Assembly: GCF_012584455.1 (NCBI RefSeq)
Contig: NZ_JABAEB010000008.1
Coordinates: 199,627 to 263,626, forward strand
Direction of reading: 5' to 3'
DNA length: 64,000 bases
From: Shewanella oncorhynchi
GTDB taxonomy: Bacteria > Pseudomonadota > Gammaproteobacteria > Enterobacterales > Shewanellaceae
The translations under genes were made by a program, and so were the position numbers. The notes under the pieces are model-generated. The model was given only the letters and a program-made list of their open reading frames with translations, was not told where the DNA came from and made no database searches. Shown piece after piece: positions 8,906 through 17,985 of this stretch (the first letter of the stretch is position 1; each line of letters starts with the position of its first letter).

Positions 8906-10303
8906 TTAATTCATCGCACAGTAGAGGGTTCTTCCATCAACAACACTCGCAGAAACCCTAATAGTTCCATGGACTTCCGCTTCGTTGAATACCAGATACT
9001 GACCCTCACGCTGAAAGGGGAATGCTAAAGGTAACAGAGTTGCCGCCTCAATGCCCTCACAAAAATTTTGTACCGGAACATCAAGTAATGGACTGCCACT
9101 CACTGACAAGTTACTAAATTGCGCACTCATCCCTAAATAAGCTTGAGTCACTTCCTCTTGATAGGGCACCACATAAAAGCCAGAACGTACGTCACCCACA
9201 TCGATAAAACTGCTGCTATCGCTCACGCTCGGCATAACCAATAACGGCACTTTTGGATCCTGCACATTCAACAACAACTGAGACAATTTTGCTTGAGTGG
9301 CAGGGTAATACGCTAGCATCTCCTGCAGCTGTTTCTTTTGTTTAGCGTCTTTCTTGTCTAGCGGGGATACAGGCTTTACGCGGTTCAGTAGTAAATCCAC
9401 AGGTAACATACCCGACATGACCGACTCTTTCCACACATAAGGGTCTTGAGTGCTATCCAACAATATGCCCGCCAGAGCGCCAATATTTGCCGCCTCAGCC
9501 GTCCAACCAACCCACATCTTCTGCTGTTGATAATAGTCATACACATATTTTGTCAGTATTTGCTGATAACCCAGTAAAGTTTGATTTTGACTCAACACAC
9601 GCGCACCAGCGACCAATTCCACATACTTAGCGCTGCCTTCAACAAGATCATTGATGTAACCGACTTTATCTTCATTCGGCGCAATTTGGCGCCATTGCTG
9701 CAACCAATAGGCTGCATAGCTAAGGTGTAATGACTGTTGCTCGGGTTGTGCCAGCGCCGCCATTAAGGCATCAAATAACTGTAAACGATAATAGCGAGCA
9801 TCGAAGTTGAGCGGAAAGACCTCGCCCTCATAACGCTTACCGTCTTCTAATACTCGCCATTCGGATTGGGCATAAAAATGGAAGGCTTCATGCAAGCCAT
9901 TGCTCGCCCAGATTAAAAAAGCTAAATCCGTTGGCTTAGTGTCGCGAGTAAATTGGATGTTAGGCACTTCGAGCTGGATCAATACGCCTGGCTGGCCATT
10001 ATATTGCGGAAAGCCGAAACTCACCGATAGACCAGAGTGCAGATTGACCGACTCTAACACACTGTTATCTTGGATTATTTCGCCACCAGGCTGTCGAAGC
10101 CAGACATTACCACCATAACTAAAGAGGTGTACTTTATCTTCAAGGCGAAAACCAGGCCACAAAGCTTCGCTCTGGCGACTATTCTTTGCCATAAAATCGA
10201 GGTAAAGACGGGCGAGTTGTTCCGGAGAGGCCTCATCGGCAAACGCGGGGGTAGCGGCAGAGACACCTAAAAGCCATAGGATCACTACCATAATATTTTT
10301 CAT
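8906..10303 (-). CDS. Exported HExxH protein, putative zinc metallopeptidase-like
   Basis: This 465-residue protein has a clear signal peptide (about residues 1-22, ending in PAFA). I do not recognise a named family. A HEAFH motif at 138-142 fits the zinc-binding HExxH pattern, and an EGSAKYVE stretch near 222-229 could supply a third ligand in the manner of gluzincins. The rest of the protein shows alpha-helical stretches and a C-terminal part rich in beta-forming residues. It is the first gene of a two-gene unit with the acyltransferase, which suggests a shared role in the cell envelope. The peptidase assignment is inference from the motif alone. Confidence 0.6.
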   Translation of the reverse strand: MKNIMVVILWLLGVSAATPAFADEASPEQLARLYLDFMAKNSRQSEALWPGFRLEDKVHLFSYGGNVWLRQPGGEIIQDNSVLESVNLHSGLSVSFGFPQYNGQPGVLIQLEVPNIQFTRDTKPTDLAFLIWASNGLHEAFHFYAQSEWRVLEDGKRYEGEVFPLNFDARYYRLQLFDALMAALAQPEQQSLHLSYAAYWLQQWRQIAPNEDKVGYINDLVEGSAKYVELVAGARVLSQNQTLLGYQQILTKYVYDYYQQQKMWVGWTAEAANIGALAGILLDSTQDPYVWKESVMSGMLPVDLLLNRVKPVSPLDKKDAKQKKQLQEMLAYYPATQAKLSQLLLNVQDPKVPLLVMPSVSDSSSFIDVGDVRSGFYVVPYQEEVTQAYLGMSAQFSNLSVSGSPLLDVPVQNFCEGIEAATLLPLAFPFQREGQYLVFNEAEVHGTIRVSASVVDGRTLYCAMN

Positions 10304-10503
10304 TTATCTGCCTAAACAAACACAAGGGGTTTACAAAACAGCGCTAGCATATAGCGCAATCAAGCAATAGTGAAACATTTGCAAAAAAATATTTTTACCC
10401 CAGAAAATCTCAGTCAAAACCAAATCAACGACTCCTAATGAAATCATATTTTTAGCACAATTTTGCATCACTTAGGCGATTGCGTTCGCTAAAGGCAATA
10501 GGT

Positions 10504-10857
10504 TTAAGTCTTAGGTTCGCTCGGCTTATCTCCAAACCACAGTGCGAGTTTATCCGCCGCAAGGGATTTCACTTCATCATCGATATATAGGGTCACCATA
10601 GTCAGGGCAGCGGCAAGGGCACCTAAATCATCGGTAAAGCCAACTAAAGGAGTCAGATCGGGAATCGCATCTAAAGGCAAAACAAAATACGCTAACGCGC
10701 CGTAGATGACTGACTTAGCCCACTTAGGCGTATTGGGTTGTTGCGCTGCATAATAAAGCCATAGTGCCCGCTCGATGACCTCTCTACCTGCTTGACGGCT
10801 AAAGAGTTTGATCTTGTTCCAAAATCCGCTGTCAGTAAATTGCTCATCCGCCATCAT
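10504..10857 (-). CDS. YkvA/DUF1232 family protein
   Basis: This small protein of about 117 residues has the DUF1232 core: a hydrophobic stretch with YFVLPLDAIPDL followed by GFTDDLGAL. The two adjacent ATG codons at 10857 and 10854 are preceded by GGAG, so the longer start at 10902 is unlikely. The function of the family is unknown; members are small membrane-associated proteins. The gene lies just downstream of the AraC-type regulator on the same strand and may share its transcript. Confidence 0.8.
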   Translation of the reverse strand: MMADEQFTDSGFWNKIKLFSRQAGREVIERALWLYYAAQQPNTPKWAKSVIYGALAYFVLPLDAIPDLTPLVGFTDDLGALAAALTMVTLYIDDEVKSLAADKLALWFGDKPSEPKT

Positions 10858-10903
10858 ATTTCTCCAATACCCTAAAGTTGTTTGGGTATACACCCATGCC
10901 ACT

Positions 10904-11662
10904 TCACAGTGTACGACGATAAGCCGCAGGGGTCAGGCCAAATTGTTGCTTAAAACGTAAGGAAAACTTTTCCGCAGATTGATAACCACAGGCCAAAGCC
11001 ACTTGTAATACTGGCTCGCTCGAATTTTGCAACATGGCTAAACCATGGCAAAGCCGCACTTCTGCCAGTAACTGCCTAAAACTGGTGTCTTCTAAGGCCA
11101 ATTTACGCCTAAGGCTTGCCGTGCTCATGTGTAACTTGTCGGCAATATCCTCCTGCTGCCATGACGCCGAAGGACTCACACTCATCAAGGCCAAGGCCGC
11201 TTGAGTCACGCTGCGTTGGGTGTGTCCATACAACCAGTTCACACTGCGTTTATCCGGCAAACTTAACAGTAACGCGGCCAAATAATGCAGTTGAACAGGA
11301 TCGGCCAGAGACAAGGTCAAACTCTGTAATAACGCATTCCAAGCTAAGTCCACAGCGCGTGATATGTTTTGGACTGGCATAGGGTCACGCCAATCGGTAG
11401 CACTTGATAAAATACCTTGGGGTAAATCGTGGGGGAGTAATAACTGCACCGCCCGATAACGCCCAAGAAAAGGTCGATTAACAAAGCTAATATGCGAACC
11501 AGCAGGAATTAACAGTAACTGCCCTTGGCCTACTAAAACAGATTCATCTTGCCAGAGCAGAGACTTTTCACCATAGATAACCCGAATAATCGACGGCTGA
11601 TGTACAGGGACTTGAGATAAAGATTGTGCCTGCTTCGAATCATATTCAAACATACGGATCAT
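10904..11662 (-). CDS. AraC-family transcriptional regulator
   Basis: This 252-residue regulator has an N-terminal cupin-like sensing part (about 20-130) and a C-terminal AraC DNA-binding domain. The first helix-turn-helix is at about 168-190 (EDIADKLHMSTASLRRKL) and the second at about 215-238 (VLQVALACGYQSAEKFSLRF), ending with the usual FGLTPAAYRR. It lies 24 bases downstream of the PEBP gene on the same strand, and the DUF1232 gene follows it. The inducer is unknown. Confidence 0.87.
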   Translation of the reverse strand: MIRMFEYDSKQAQSLSQVPVHQPSIIRVIYGEKSLLWQDESVLVGQGQLLLIPAGSHISFVNRPFLGRYRAVQLLLPHDLPQGILSSATDWRDPMPVQNISRAVDLAWNALLQSLTLSLADPVQLHYLAALLLSLPDKRSVNWLYGHTQRSVTQAALALMSVSPSASWQQEDIADKLHMSTASLRRKLALEDTSFRQLLAEVRLCHGLAMLQNSSEPVLQVALACGYQSAEKFSLRFKQQFGLTPAAYRRTL

Positions 11663-11686
11663 GACACCAGCCTAATTATCAATGGA

Positions 11687-12229
11687 TTATTGATTATATA
11701 CCGCAGTCAACTTGGCGTTGCCGAGCGCTTGTGCCCTGAGCATAAAGCCCAATAAGGCAGGACTAGCATCCTTTGGCAATTCTAAAGCACTGGGTAATGC
11801 CCACACAGTAAATTCGTACCTGTGAACACCATGACCTTGGGGCGGGCATGCGCCACCAAAATTTGTAGTACCAAAATCGTTCTTCAAGGCAATGGCACCT
11901 TTGGGCAGTGCATCAACATGCGAGCCCGCACCTTGTGCGAGCGAAGTTTGCGCTACGGGTAAGTTATAAACGGCCCAGTGCCACCAACCGCTGCCCGTTG
12001 GCGCATCAGGATCATAAGCTGTCACTGCAAATGCTTTAGTTCCTGTGGGCACCTCAGTCCAAGTCAGTTGCGGTGAAGTATTTTCCCCTTGGCAACCAAA
12101 GCCATTAAACACTAATTGCGATGTCAGTTTATTGCCCTCGCTCATATCTTTGCTCGTTAATGTCATAGCACTTGCTTGTCCAACGAATAACCCAAGCATT
12201 AAACTCGCCCCTAACCACCCTTTATTCAT
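11687..12229 (-). CDS. YbhB/YbcL-family PEBP protein, exported
   Basis: This 180-residue protein belongs to the Raf-kinase-inhibitor-like PEBP family. A signal peptide of about 21 residues ends in ASA. The family's conserved stretches are visible: NTSPQLTW, the YDPDAPTGSGWWHWAVYNLP segment, which forms the anion pocket, and the GGACPPQGHGVHRYEFTVWAL segment. The ATG has AGGAGA upstream. Bacterial members bind small ligands, but their role is poorly defined. Its stop is 24 bases from the AraC-type regulator, suggesting one transcript. Confidence 0.88.
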   Translation of the reverse strand: MNKGWLGASLMLGLFVGQASAMTLTSKDMSEGNKLTSQLVFNGFGCQGENTSPQLTWTEVPTGTKAFAVTAYDPDAPTGSGWWHWAVYNLPVAQTSLAQGAGSHVDALPKGAIALKNDFGTTNFGGACPPQGHGVHRYEFTVWALPSALELPKDASPALLGFMLRAQALGNAKLTAVYNQ

Positions 12230-12711
12230 GTCTATCTCCTATTCATGTTCGACCTGACTCACTTTACGTCAATCAAAAAAATAACATCTGCCCTAAAACG
12301 ACAACTTTCTGCCCCAAATGCTCAAATGTGAGAAAAAAGTTATCATTTTTGCATTTTTCAAGCAGAAGGATGATTTTGTAACGAAAATATCTGCATAACA
12401 ATGCAAATATGGAATGCGGTATAAATCAGAATGATGATTACAGCAGCCTTTAAATTAAGATTAGATATTTGAAATAAGATATTTTATGCAAATAATATTA
12501 TTTAAATAATTCTGACAATATTTACTTTCATAATTTAGATAAAGATACTTAAGCATGATTGACTCCATTTAATATCGATAAATTAAGTTAAATTGACGTG
12601 CTAATTATTTAAAAATAAGACATAGGTCATGATTTTATTTATAACTCGCATATAAACTTCATTACGTAATAAAAAACTAACCATTTTCTCTAAGTCATAA
12701 TGGAGTCGTAT
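12230..12711. promoter_or_regulatory. AT-rich upstream region of the polyamine operon
   Basis: About 480 bases separate the divergent PEBP gene from the speFL leader ORF. They should carry both promoters. A palindrome TGCAT-N4-ATGCA at 12393-12406 has the geometry of an ArgR half-site pair. A TTGACG hexamer at 12593-12598 is a possible -35 element for the speFL transcript, without a strong -10. No gene other than the leader is supported. Confidence 0.45.
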
Positions 12712-12816
12712 ATGAAGAGGAAATCTAAAATTATGGCGCATATCAGGCGCACACGGCATATCATGATGCCTAGTCAACGTGACTATTTCGATCACTCCTT
12801 TATCTTCCTCCGCTAA
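12712..12816 (+). CDS. speFL: SpeFL ornithine-sensing arrest leader peptide
   Basis: This 34-codon ORF begins with ATG behind a GGAG ribosome site and ends 321 bases before speF. Its length matches the E. coli SpeFL peptide (34 residues), and from memory it aligns without gaps at about 16 of 34 positions. The core HIRRTRHIM at residues 10-18 matches the HIRRxxHIM core of SpeFL, and Arg23, Phe26-Asp27, Phe30 and the terminal Arg34 also agree. In E. coli the ribosome translating SpeFL captures ornithine and stalls, which blocks premature Rho-dependent termination and allows speF transcription. The same position and sequence here imply the same control of speF and potE. It is too short for most automatic gene finders. 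A longer antisense ORF over it (12601-12846) is not supported. Confidence 0.9.
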   Translation: MKRKSKIMAHIRRTRHIMMPSQRDYFDHSFIFLR

Positions 12817-13137
12817 CCTTAGCGTAGGTAGTAGGCCAATTAACAAGTCTAAAGTGCTATTGCCCTAATAGGCGCAAACACTTATCGTACTGTTTTCATT
12901 TGGTTTATTATCTAACACCTTAATCAAAGCATTCTTTTATCAGTGCAGTTTTACTGCGGCTAAGCTATTCATACGCTCAATAAATATATTTCTACTTATA
13001 TTTATTTCGTAACTTTGGCATAACCACATTTAATCTGCGCACGGAATAGCTATATCTAATTTTCATACCATTAATGTTTTTAATTAGGTATAGGCACACT
13101 TGTATCTATTTTTTATAAAGTAAAAGGGAAATTAACT
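12817..13137 (+). promoter_or_regulatory. speFL-speF intercistronic leader, probable attenuator
   Basis: The 321 bases between the leader peptide stop and speF contain no gene. Small stems are visible, for example GCAGT-TTTT-ACTGC near 12952-12966, but no strong hairpin with a T run. This fits a Rho-dependent rather than an intrinsic attenuator, as reported for E. coli speF. The speF ribosome site AAGGGAA lies at its right end. Confidence 0.55.
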
Positions 13138-15300
13138 ATGAAATCATTAAAAGTAGCCGCTAGCTTATCTGTTAGATCTTGTTTCGATATCGACAGAGAA
13201 GTTGTCAATGTATTAACCACAGATTTTTGCGATGTGGGCGCGGCTGTCGTCTCTGTTGATGATGTTAGAAATGGTATTGTTGAAAAGATTAAAAACACCG
13301 GATTGAAACTGCCCATTTTCGTTTCAGTTTGCTGTGAAGAAACCTTCCCTGATGATGTTTGCTCATCGATTACAGGGGTATTTGAACTTTGCGGTGATAA
13401 CACTGACTTCTACGGAAAACAGGTTGAGACTGCAATAAGTAAATATGAACAAGCGCTATTGCCACCTTTCTTCGGTACGTTAAAAAAATACGTCGAAATG
13501 GGTAACTCTACCTTTGCTTGTCCTGGTCACCAAGGCGGACAATTCTTCCGTAAACACCCAGTGGGTCGCCAATTCTTCGACTTTTTTGGCGAAACAATTT
13601 TCCGTGCGGATATGTGTAATGCCGACGTGAAACTGGGTGATTTACTGATCCATGAAGGCGCTCCACTGGAAGCACAGAAATACGCTGCCAAAGTTTTTAA
13701 TGCCGATAAAACCTATTTCGTACTTAACGGCACTTCGTCATCAAATAAAGTCGCGACTAATGCACTGTTAGCGAAAGGCGACCTCGTGTTATTCGACCGC
13801 AATAACCACAAATCAAACCACCATGGCGCATTAATTCAAGCAGGTGCTACACCTGTTTATTTAGAAACGGCACGTAATCCCTTCGGATTTATTGGTGGCA
13901 TTGATGCCCACTGTTTCCAAGAGTCCTATTTAAGAGAGCAAATTCGTGAAGTCGCGCCAGAAAGAGCCGATGAAAAACGCCCGTTCCGCTTGGCGATAAT
14001 CCAACTCGGCACCTATGACGGCACCATTTACAATGCTCGCCAAGTGATTGATAAAATTGGTCATCTTTGTGACTATGTCTTATTTGACTCTGCTTGGGTG
14101 GGTTATGAACAGTTCATCCCTATGATGAATGACTGCTCACCACTCTTGCTCGAACTGACTGCTGAAGATCCAGGCATTATCGTGACTCAGTCGGTACATA
14201 AACAGCAGGCGGGTTTCTCACAAACCTCGCAAATCCATAAAAAAGATAAACATATCAAAGGCCAAGATAGATATTGCAACCATAAACGCTTCAACAACGC
14301 CTTTATGATGCATGCCTCTACCAGTCCCTTCTATCCTTTATTTGCGGCGCTAGATGTAAACGCGAAAATGCATGAAGGCGCAAGCGGTCGTTATCTGTGG
14401 CGCGAAGCGGTAAAAGCGGGTATCGAAGCACGTAAGCTATTGCTCAAAAAGTGTAAATATATCAAGCCATTCGTGCCAACAATGATCGACGGCCGCCTAT
14501 GGCAAGACTATGAAACCGAACAAATGGCCGATGACTTACGTTTCTTCGAATTCGAACCTGGTCAGAAATGGCACTCCTTCGAAGGTTATGAAAAAGGCCA
14601 ATACTTTGTTGACCCTTGTAAGTTCTTATTAACAACACCGGGCATAGATGCTGAAACAGGCAAATATACCGAATTTGGTATTCCAGCGACTATTCTGGCT
14701 AACTTCTTACGGGAAAATAATATTATTCCAGAGAAGTGCGACTTGAATTCGATTTTATTCCTAATGACACCTGCGGAAGATATGGCCAAGATGCAACATC
14801 TGGTATCACAAATATCTCGTTTCGAGAAATTAGTCGATGAAGATGCGCCATTATCTGAAGTATTACCTAACGTTTATAACGCCAATAAAGCCCGTTATAA
14901 AGACTATTCTATCCGTCAACTCTGCCAAGAAATGCACAATCTTTATGTCAGCCATGACGTAAAACAACTGCAGAAAGAAATGTTCCGTAAAGCGCATTTC
15001 CCTACAAAAGTGATGGACCCGCAGGAAGCAAACCTAGAGTTTATTCGTGGCAAAGTAGAATTAGTCCCACTCTCGCAAATTGAAGGAAGAATTGCAGCAG
15101 AAGGCGCACTCCCTTACCCACCAGGCGTGTTATGTATGGTGCCAGGTGAAATATGGGGCGGTTCTGTTCAGCGTTATTTCCTTGCCCTTGAAGAAGGCAT
15201 CAACCTATTACCTGGATTCTCACCAGAACTGCAAGGTGTTTATCTCGAAAATACCGCAGACGGCAAAATTCAAGCAATGGGCTATGTACTAAATAAATAA
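13138..15300 (+). CDS. speF: Inducible ornithine decarboxylase
   Basis: This 720-residue PLP enzyme converts ornithine to putrescine and CO2, consuming a proton. It is the full length of the biodegradative ornithine decarboxylases. An N-terminal wing domain (about 1-105) precedes the fold-type-I PLP domain. FACPGHQGGQFF at 126-137 starts the catalytic part, and the PLP-binding lysine is Lys355 in QSVHKQQAGFSQ. It is preceded by the SpeFL leader and followed by potE, the standard inducible operon for acid stress and polyamine supply. In this context expression should rise with ornithine. A symmetrical hairpin separates it from potE. Confidence 0.95.
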   Translation: MKSLKVAASLSVRSCFDIDREVVNVLTTDFCDVGAAVVSVDDVRNGIVEKIKNTGLKLPIFVSVCCEETFPDDVCSSITGVFELCGDNTDFYGKQVETAISKYEQALLPPFFGTLKKYVEMGNSTFACPGHQGGQFFRKHPVGRQFFDFFGETIFRADMCNADVKLGDLLIHEGAPLEAQKYAAKVFNADKTYFVLNGTSSSNKVATNALLAKGDLVLFDRNNHKSNHHGALIQAGATPVYLETARNPFGFIGGIDAHCFQESYLREQIREVAPERADEKRPFRLAIIQLGTYDGTIYNARQVIDKIGHLCDYVLFDSAWVGYEQFIPMMNDCSPLLLELTAEDPGIIVTQSVHKQQAGFSQTSQIHKKDKHIKGQDRYCNHKRFNNAFMMHASTSPFYPLFAALDVNAKMHEGASGRYLWREAVKAGIEARKLLLKKCKYIKPFVPTMIDGRLWQDYETEQMADDLRFFEFEPGQKWHSFEGYEKGQYFVDPCKFLLTTPGIDAETGKYTEFGIPATILANFLRENNIIPEKCDLNSILFLMTPAEDMAKMQHLVSQISRFEKLVDEDAPLSEVLPNVYNANKARYKDYSIRQLCQEMHNLYVSHDVKQLQKEMFRKAHFPTKVMDPQEANLEFIRGKVELVPLSQIEGRIAAEGALPYPPGVLCMVPGEIWGGSVQRYFLALEEGINLLPGFSPELQGVYLENTADGKIQAMGYVLNK

Positions 15301-15308
15301 TGAAGACT

Positions 15309-15341
15309 GACTGCAGAGTTTATTAACCCCACTCTGCAGTC
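15309..15341 (+). terminator. Hairpin between speF and potE
   Basis: An 11-bp perfect stem, GACTGCAGAGT and its complement, surrounds an 11-base loop. Only a short AAATTC follows, not a T run. It may protect the speF end of the message or partly terminate it, so potE would be expressed at a lower level. Confidence 0.5.
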
Positions 15342-15386
15342 AAATTCATGCCTCCTATAATAAGTCACCTAAATTAGGTTATTAGT

Positions 15387-16706
15387 ATGAGTAAATCAGA
15401 AAATAAAATTGGCGTCGTCCAATTAACTATTATCACCATAGTCAACATGATGGGTTCGGGCATTATTATGCTGCCAACCCAATTAGCTCAAGTCGGTACT
15501 ATCTCCATTTTATCTTGGTTAGTAACAGCAGCAGGGTCAACGGCCCTCGCCTTCGCCTTTGCTAAGTGCGGTATGTTCAGTAAAAAATCCGGTGGTATGG
15601 GCGGTTATGCCGAGTATGCCTTCGGCCGTTCTGGCAACTTTATGGCCAACTACACCTATGCCGTCTCGCTGTTAATCGCCAACGTCGCGATTGCCATCTC
15701 TGCCGTGGGTTACGCTGCCGTGTTGCTGGAAGTTAACTTAAGCCCGATGGCAATTTGTCTTGCGACCATTGGCGTACTTTGGTTGGCAACCATTGCTAAC
15801 TTCGGTGGTGCCCGCATCACGGGTCGCGTCAGTAGCGTGACTGTGTGGGGGATTATTCTGCCTGTGATTGGCGTATCTTTAATTGGTTGGTTCTGGTTTG
15901 ACATCGACCTCTATAAAGGTGCATGGAACCCGCATGATATGCCATTCTTCAAAGCGTTAGGCGGTTCTATCGCTATGACTTTGTGGGCGTTCCTCGGTTT
16001 AGAATCGGCCTGTGCAAACTCAGAAGCCGTCGATAACCCAGAAAAAAACGTACCTATCGCCGTGATGGGCGGTACCTTAGGTGCAGCAGTGATTTATATC
16101 GTTTCCACTAACGTCATTGCCGGTATTGTGCCAAATGCCGAGCTTGCCATGTCGAATGCGCCATTCGGTTTAGCCTTTGCACAAATGTTTAATCCAGTAG
16201 TCGGTAAAATCGTGATGGCCTGCGCCATTATCTCCTGTACTGGATCACTCTTAGGTTGGCAGTTCACTATTGCCCAAGTGTTTAAAGCCTCTGCCGATGA
16301 AGGATTTTTTCCGAAAATTTTCTCTAAAGTCAGCAAAGCCGATGCGCCAATCTGGGGCATGACTATTATCGTCTCGATCCAAACAGCACTATCGCTGATG
16401 ACCATTAGCCCATCACTGAGCAAACAGTTCGAAGCACTCGTTAACCTCGCCGTCGTCACCAACATTGTGCCTTATATCTTATCTATGGCCGCGCTTGGCA
16501 TAATGCAAAGACAGCAAAAAGTACCTATCAATAAAGCCCGCGTTGCCAACGTGATCGCCGTAATTGGTGCGTTATATAGCTTCTACGCTCTGTACAGCTC
16601 AGGCGAAACCGCAGTGATGCTTGGCGCCATAGCCACCTTCTTCGGTTGGACAATTTTCGGCGTGATCTCTAACCAAGCGCCTGTTGCCGACACACGTCCA
16701 GCCTAA
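15387..16706 (+). CDS. potE: Putrescine-ornithine antiporter
   Basis: This 439-residue protein of the APC superfamily has about 12 membrane segments. The N-terminal helix motif NMMGSGIIMLP is the substrate-binding GSGI region of the family, and the conserved ALWAF-type segment appears as TLWAFLGLESA. It imports ornithine in exchange for cytoplasmic putrescine and completes the speF cycle. It lies 86 bases after speF on the same strand. The length and operon position match PotE, which makes this assignment safer than CadB or another antiporter. Confidence 0.93.
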   Translation: MSKSENKIGVVQLTIITIVNMMGSGIIMLPTQLAQVGTISILSWLVTAAGSTALAFAFAKCGMFSKKSGGMGGYAEYAFGRSGNFMANYTYAVSLLIANVAIAISAVGYAAVLLEVNLSPMAICLATIGVLWLATIANFGGARITGRVSSVTVWGIILPVIGVSLIGWFWFDIDLYKGAWNPHDMPFFKALGGSIAMTLWAFLGLESACANSEAVDNPEKNVPIAVMGGTLGAAVIYIVSTNVIAGIVPNAELAMSNAPFGLAFAQMFNPVVGKIVMACAIISCTGSLLGWQFTIAQVFKASADEGFFPKIFSKVSKADAPIWGMTIIVSIQTALSLMTISPSLSKQFEALVNLAVVTNIVPYILSMAALGIMQRQQKVPINKARVANVIAVIGALYSFYALYSSGETAVMLGAIATFFGWTIFGVISNQAPVADTRPA

Positions 16707-16771
16707 ATACGACTAACGCATGCTCGGAAACAATTAATACCAACATCCACATCAAGACTAACGATAACTCA

Positions 16772-16798
16772 GGGATCATAGGCCAAGCCTATGATCCC
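16772..16798 (+). terminator. Hairpin between potE and porin gene
   Basis: A perfect 11-bp stem, GGGATCATAGG with its complement, encloses a five-base loop (CCAAG). There is no T run after it, so it may be a stability or attenuation element for the porin message rather than a full terminator. Confidence 0.5.
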
Positions 16799-16830
16799 CT
16801 GAAGAATACTTGCTCATTATCGGGGGATTT

Positions 16831-17985
16831 ATGAATAAGACTTGTCTCGCTTTAGTGTTACCTATGCTATTAACGGCCACCAGCAGTCAGGCGGTAGAGC
16901 TCTATAAAGATCAAAAAAACACCTTAGATTTAACGGGTTGGTTAGGGTTTGCAGCATTAAATGACAGCCACGATACTTCAGTTATCGACGACTCATCACG
17001 CCTAAGATTCAGCTTCGAGCGCAGCGAGAAAAATGGCTGGACCGCTTTTGCTACCACAGAATGGGGGATCAACATGGTCTCCAGCGATGATGGGCTAGTG
17101 ATGCAAGGGGGCAAACTCGCCGCCGAAAAAACCGATGATTTTCTCTATAACCGCTTAGGTTATGTTGGCATGTCCCATGATACATGGGGCAACCTGAGTT
17201 TCGGTAAACAATGGGGCGCCTATTACGATGTCGCAGGCACTACAGATTTACCGAACGTATTTGCAGGTTACAGCGTTGGCGCTTACACCTTCGGTGATGG
17301 CAGCCTCACAGGTACAGGTCGTGCCGATTCCGCCTTCATTTACCGTAATAATTTAGGCCCAGTACAAATCGCCCTGCAATATGCCGCCAAAACCAATGGT
17401 GATGTCAGCCTAAAGAACGATGATGGTAGCGAGATGACCAACTCAGAACTGAGTTTTGACAGCAGCTACGGCGCCAGTATCACTTATGCGGTAACCGATA
17501 AATTTAAGCTACTCGCAGGTTTTAACCGCGGTGATTTTGAAGGCCACTTAGGCAACACTCAAGTCGATGAAACCAATGAAATTGTCGGCATTGGTGCCAT
17601 GTATGGTGACTACTATCACTATGCCGAAGGACGTGAGGCCAACGGTCTCTATGTGGGCTTTAACGCTCACAAAAGTAAAAATAATGAACTGGTCAACGGC
17701 GATCTCTACGACGCCACTGGTGCCGAGTTGATGACGGCCTATCAATTCGACAACGGTTTTGTGCCCATGGTTGTACTCAGTTATTTAGATTTAGACACAG
17801 ATGCAACTACGCCTATCCAAGGTAAATGGACTCGCCAATTTGCCATGCTGGGACTGCATTATCGCTACAGTAACGACACTGTGATGTTTGCCGAGATGAA
17901 GCTAGATTTCAGTGATATGGATGATCCTGCACTCGAAGCACAGGAAGACAACAGCTTCGCAGTGGGGATCAACTACTTTTTTTAG
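16831..17985 (+). CDS. Gram-negative general porin
   Basis: This is an outer-membrane beta-barrel porin of 384 residues. The ATG at 16831 has GGGGGA directly upstream and is followed by a signal peptide ending in SSQA. The mature part alternates polar and hydrophobic residues in barrel strands, with typical pieces such as GNLSFGKQWGAYYDV (the loop-3 region) and a C-terminal strand ending in NYFF with the terminal Phe needed for BAM-dependent insertion. It follows potE at a short distance on the same strand, so a role in passage of ornithine, putrescine or other small solutes is possible. A strong rho-independent terminator lies 270 bases after the stop. Confidence 0.9.
   Translation: MNKTCLALVLPMLLTATSSQAVELYKDQKNTLDLTGWLGFAALNDSHDTSVIDDSSRLRFSFERSEKNGWTAFATTEWGINMVSSDDGLVMQGGKLAAEKTDDFLYNRLGYVGMSHDTWGNLSFGKQWGAYYDVAGTTDLPNVFAGYSVGAYTFGDGSLTGTGRADSAFIYRNNLGPVQIALQYAAKTNGDVSLKNDDGSEMTNSELSFDSSYGASITYAVTDKFKLLAGFNRGDFEGHLGNTQVDETNEIVGIGAMYGDYYHYAEGREANGLYVGFNAHKSKNNELVNGDLYDATGAELMTAYQFDNGFVPMVVLSYLDLDTDATTPIQGKWTRQFAMLGLHYRYSNDTVMFAEMKLDFSDMDDPALEAQEDNSFAVGINYFF

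Noticed and set aside
12601..12846. 81-codon minus-strand ORF over the speFL leader
   Set aside because: It is antisense to the well-supported SpeFL peptide, has no ribosome site and no recognisable protein features.
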